A DNA stretch of 64,000 bases, from the NCBI GenBank assembly GCA_039621445.1, contig CP154955.1, positions 25,270,354 to 25,334,353 on the forward strand. The letters are read 5' to 3'. This stretch comes from Euglena gracilis. Lineage: Eukaryota; Euglenida; Euglenophyceae; Euglenales. Numbering within the stretch: position 1 is the stretch's first letter; each line of letters opens with the position of its first letter. A program made the position numbers and the translations under genes. The notes under the pieces were generated by a model. That model was not told the DNA's origin. It saw nothing but the letters and a program-made list of their open reading frames with translations, and made no database searches. Below, piece by piece: positions 60,781-64,000 of this stretch.

Positions 60781-61607
60781 ACATAGTGCTGAATTTGTCT
60801 TGCACTTTACAAAAATCGGTCAATGAATAGAGCTCTCCGTTGGAGATAGAGTGTGGGGGGATTAGTTTTGATGTATATATTCACCTTTGTGTTTGGTTGG
60901 TGATTGTGTGGAAAGTTCTCCCAGAGTGCACACCATGGGGGGGAGGTGCGGAGTAGTTGTCCTGGTCGCACATGTCGGTCTGCGGGGGTGAGTGTGTAAA
61001 AAAATTTGAGCATGCGAATTTTGGAGCTGCTGGGGGTGTACAGGATTGTCTGAATCGACAAACCTGGTGGAAAACGAAAAGTTGAAAGCAGCTGGGCGAC
61101 TACTCGACACCGTTTAAACTTCAGGCCTTAGGGCTTTCGTCTTGGAACCCAGTGAAACGATCGGGGGTTAAGCTACTTGTTACCCCTACCGCATGTGGAA
61201 GGTTTGTGAATATGCGGTGGGTAGGGGGGGGCACTTTCTCTTTACCCCGGTTTGAAAACGGTGTTGGTGTTGTAGAAAACGGTGTTGCTGTCATTGAAAA
61301 CGGTATGTAAAAGTGATGATTAGTGGAAGTTTGAGGGGGGGGAAGAATTTTGCGGTGTTGTGTGCATTCTTGGAAGGGGAATTCACTCAACCACATGGAC
61401 ATTCATGGGCTATCCCATGATGCACCACAACCGGAAACACAAAACAGTCTATATGTCAAAGGTTCGTGAAAATTTTGAGCGGGGACACCAAAAAATCCTT
61501 GCACACTGACCAGAAAGGATACTGGGCAGGGGATGACTAGGGTCGCGACTCCTGTCACCTCCTTTCTAGTACCCTCTGTAGTCCGTATCCTTGGATTTTT
61601 GGTTCCT

Positions 61608-63998
61608 TCACTCAAAAACCGAACCGGTGGCCATATCAGCCATTGACTTTCTTGACGCATATACGTCTCTGAATTTATGAGCGCTAAAGTAGGGATGATC
61701 CCTTTGGTTACGTGGGGTATCATCCCCCTCCCTGCCCGAAGCCGGGTGATAATCCTCGATAGAGGTTGTTCTTTGACCTACCTTATGCCTTTTGGCTGAA
61801 GTATGATCTTTTGAACTGCGACTCATATCGCGATGGCTGTGGCTTGGGTGGTGAGAGTTCGCATAGCGACAGTTGAGGGAGGGGTGGTAGGTGGATCCGC
61901 ACAGTGAACATGTTGATCGTGATTGGTATTTTGATTTTTGCGAATGCGCATTTTGTGAAAAACGAGAACTGCATGATGAGGCTGATCCTCTTGGGCTTGC
62001 GTTGCGCTTTCGCGCTGCGGGATTTGGACAATGGCAAGATATATGACCATTTTTGTTACACAAAAAGCACAATTTGTCCAAAAAATTTTCTGAAGAGCGC
62101 GAATTGCGCAATTTGGATTCCGCTATAGCGGTATGTGATAAGCGTGACACTTTTTTCACAGAACTGACTTGGATAGCAGGTATTCCTGTAGTGGTGTGGC
62201 TCGTATAAGCCGACTCAATTTGTCCCAGAAGCTGTGATAGCTTCAGTTGTTTGGAAACATAGTTCCATCGCTCATCGAGCGTCAAAATATGTCCTGCGAG
62301 TTCCTCTCGGTGAATTTCTTTTATGAGTTTGGGTATAAAGTGCAGTAATACTGCGTCAAATTGCTCTTTCATTTGGGTTTCGCCTAACTCGTCTACTTCG
62401 GCTGCCAATGCGAGCCATTTTGAGTACCATAGGTCTATCGACCTCCATTTTCGGTCATGGGGGGCATATTGCCGCCATTTTCTCTCCAGAGTTATTCTGG
62501 AAACCAAACTTGAACATGAAGAAGCATATTGCTCTACCAAATCCTGAAAAGAAATGCGCCCGCGTATGACCAATTGTCTGGCGCGTTCCTTTTCGTCCTT
62601 GGGTAAACAGTCTATGAATTCCATTTTGATTACTTCTGGGTTTCCGTCTTGGGTTGGACCCTTCAAGTCCCAGAAGTATTCCCAGTCACGGAAAAATTGT
62701 TTCCATGTGGTGGGGTCACCGTCCCATTGGGGCTTCACCTTATTCGCGATTGCGATGGTGTTTGTGTAATCTTTCTGAGTAACCCGTGGCCCTTCGGTGG
62801 TATTCATGGTGGGTGGGCCCGGGCGCGGTATCGCACCATGTGTGGATACACCGGTGGCTGCACCAAGTGTGTTGTTGTGGAAATCATGCGAATGCGCATG
62901 GAACATACCACAAAGTGTAGCATAGGTACCATGTACATTTGGGGTGTCGCGAATGCGCGAATGGTGATGCGAATGCGCATGGGGGGGTGACGTGTCACAT
63001 GGTTGTACTGTTGGGGATTCCAAGCGTATTTGCGAGGAATGACCAGTAACTGGTGTGGGATTGCGGCCCATACCGCTAATTAGTTCGGACTGCCGAATCT
63101 CTTGACTTAAGAGGTGGGTTGGTCTGGTTCTTGATGGAGAACCTGACTCATCATCTGAAAACTTGTCCATTGGGACTGGTAACGCCACGGGGGGAACTTC
63201 CACATGAGCGGAAATGTGGTTTGGTGGCCATGTGCCAGTAGGCTCTACAATGGTTGCGCGAATAGCACTTTTTGAGGTGAAAGATGTGGCAAGTGTGCCA
63301 ACCGTACCCGAATGCGGGATTTGTTGTACATAACACAATTTGGTTGCCAATTCACGCACACGTTGCTCCAATTTGTCAACAACTTGCAAATTGTCGTTTA
63401 TCCGACTCACATCATCCTGTAAACGTCTAATTCGCTTACGGTATGAGGATACCTCATCCAACTGCGTAATTTTGTTGGAAATCGACAGGAAATCTTGCGA
63501 AAGTACACCAAAAACAGTGTCCAATTCTTGAACTCGTAACGCTAAAGTGCATATCGCACTGGAAATGGCCTCCAATTGTGGAGATGGTTGGTACGAATGC
63601 GGACTTTTGACTATTTCAGCCTTTGGCTGTTCCATCAAGACCGAAACTTGCGCGGATAGCGCGATAAGTTCATTTTGTATTTTTGTGACATCCTGTTTCA
63701 CCGTTTTCTGGGTATTAATGAAACTGTCACAAAATCCTTGCATGATTTGGTGATTATCGTCACGCATTTTGGCGCAAAAATGCTCCAAGTGTAGGGATGT
63801 GAGTGTGGGTATGGGTGTGGTCGACGGCAATGCGTCTGGGGTTGGTGATTGCACCTGAAGCAATTTTGTGCTTAATTCTTCCATGCACATCTGCAAATCC
63901 GCTATCGCGGTTTGAATTACGGTTACATCCGTAATTTTGCCATTTGTTTCCGCACAGCGGGCATGAAACTTAGCCAAAGCGGCTTCAATTTCTACCAT
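61608..63998 (-). CDS. retroelement gag with two CCHC zinc knuckles, runs to window edge
   Basis: 796 codons on the minus strand. The ATG lies at the window edge, so the true start may be outside. The N-terminal 250 residues are heptad-rich coiled coil. A Pro/Ser/His-rich linker follows. The gag core reads KPQWDGDPTTWKQFFRDWEYF, IKMEFIDCLPKDEKERARQL and SFQDLVEQYASSCSSLVSRI. Then come two CX2CX4HX4C knuckles: CFLCNKNGHISCHC and CSLCGSTYHPSLNC. The tail is Ser/His/Arg-rich. This is a different gag from those at 36-51 kb, which lack knuckles. No protease or RT follows downstream (61.1-61.6 kb), only an unrecognised frame, so the element is truncated at its 3' side. Confidence 0.8.
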   Translation of the reverse strand: MVEIEAALAKFHARCAETNGKITDVTVIQTAIADLQMCMEELSTKLLQVQSPTPDALPSTTPIPTLTSLHLEHFCAKMRDDNHQIMQGFCDSFINTQKTVKQDVTKIQNELIALSAQVSVLMEQPKAEIVKSPHSYQPSPQLEAISSAICTLALRVQELDTVFGVLSQDFLSISNKITQLDEVSSYRKRIRRLQDDVSRINDNLQVVDKLEQRVRELATKLCYVQQIPHSGTVGTLATSFTSKSAIRATIVEPTGTWPPNHISAHVEVPPVALPVPMDKFSDDESGSPSRTRPTHLLSQEIRQSELISGMGRNPTPVTGHSSQIRLESPTVQPCDTSPPHAHSHHHSRIRDTPNVHGTYATLCGMFHAHSHDFHNNTLGAATGVSTHGAIPRPGPPTMNTTEGPRVTQKDYTNTIAIANKVKPQWDGDPTTWKQFFRDWEYFWDLKGPTQDGNPEVIKMEFIDCLPKDEKERARQLVIRGRISFQDLVEQYASSCSSLVSRITLERKWRQYAPHDRKWRSIDLWYSKWLALAAEVDELGETQMKEQFDAVLLHFIPKLIKEIHREELAGHILTLDERWNYVSKQLKLSQLLGQIESAYTSHTTTGIPAIQVSSVKKVSRLSHTAIAESKLRNSRSSENFLDKLCFLCNKNGHISCHCPNPAARKRNASPRGSASSCSSRFSQNAHSQKSKYQSRSTCSLCGSTYHPSLNCRYANSHHPSHSHRDMSRSSKDHTSAKRHKVGQRTTSIEDYHPASGREGDDTPRNQRDHPYFSAHKFRDVYASRKSMADMATGSVFE

Positions 63999-64000
63999 GT

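Larger units (their letters stand above)
57241..61400. other. no supported gene; AT-richer intergenic DNA
   Basis: Composition changes here: fewer G/C homopolymers and many palindromic TTTTGG/CCAAAA words. 59850-60000 repeats TTTGGTCC and TATGGACC words. I see no domain-bearing frame over 100 codons. A GCGCGATACGCGC cluster and one 47-bp tandem are listed separately. Confidence 0.5.

Noticed and set aside
61403-61723. Protease/pol start after the minus-strand gag
   Set aside because: The overlapping frame has no DTG, RT or other motif, and nothing follows it.
1-64000. Dinoflagellate spliced-leader relics in retro-copied genes
   Set aside because: I scanned for the CCATTTTGGCTCAAG core before the gene-like fragments and saw none, so the host group stays open.

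Overview
This is nuclear DNA of a eukaryote, most likely an alga or other protist. The evidence is an Ty3/gypsy and a DIRS retroelement, LTR elements with initiator-Met-tRNA primer sites, acceptor-like splice sites, miniature inverted-repeat elements, very long G/C homopolymers, and no bacterial operon structure. The species cannot be fixed from the sequence. Retrotransposons carrying cytosine methyltransferases are known from dinoflagellates and charophyte algae, which fits, but I found no dinoflagellate spliced-leader relic. No rRNA gene, CRISPR array, functional tRNA gene or clearly intact host gene was found. Layout: (1) 1-28.2 kb is a repeat desert. It holds dispersed short repeats, TA-flanked miniature elements ending in CCATGCC/GGCATGG, hairpins, minisatellites, and broken copies of two protein families: a PHD-like zinc-finger family on the + strand at 5.2, 6.35 and 18.5 kb, and a Cys-rich finger exon on the - strand at 4.1 and 13.6 kb. 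(2) 28.2-32.8 kb is a nearly complete DIRS-like element with gag, RT, RNase H, a Dam-like methyltransferase, a tyrosine recombinase, inverted terminal repeats and an internal complementary region. (3) 34.8-57.2 kb is a head-to-tail pile of LTR elements, all on the + strand. Element 2 has 636-bp LTRs, gag, a cytosine-methyltransferase-like domain and a protease, but no RT or integrase. Element A has 219-bp LTR-like repeats and a single intact Dam-like gene. Element B has 279-bp LTR-like repeats that contain a 56-aa open frame. Element 3 is a Ty3/gypsy element whose pol starts with a Dam-like domain followed by a cytosine-methyltransferase-like domain, then protease, RT, RNase H and integrase. 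A 1,024-bp TRIM with perfect target-site duplications sits at its gag/pol boundary. (4) 57.2-61.6 kb is AT-richer and non-coding. (5) 61.6-64 kb carries a minus-strand gag with two CCHC knuckles that runs to the window edge. The unifying theme is DNA methyltransferase modules riding on retroelements: three related Dam-like copies and two related cytosine-MTase-like copies in about 25 kb, found in a DIRS element, a gypsy element, an RT-less derivative and a methyltransferase-only mini-element. A second theme is expression control: in both gypsy-type elements gag and the sequence that follows it share one frame separated by a single TGA, in element 2 within CAA-TGA-CGG, a known readthrough type. 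A third is the TRIM, whose LTR carries a tRNA-Val(CAC)-like pol III box A/box B segment. Several elements look young, with LTR pairs differing at one or two positions. Others are decayed by stops and single-base frameshifts.
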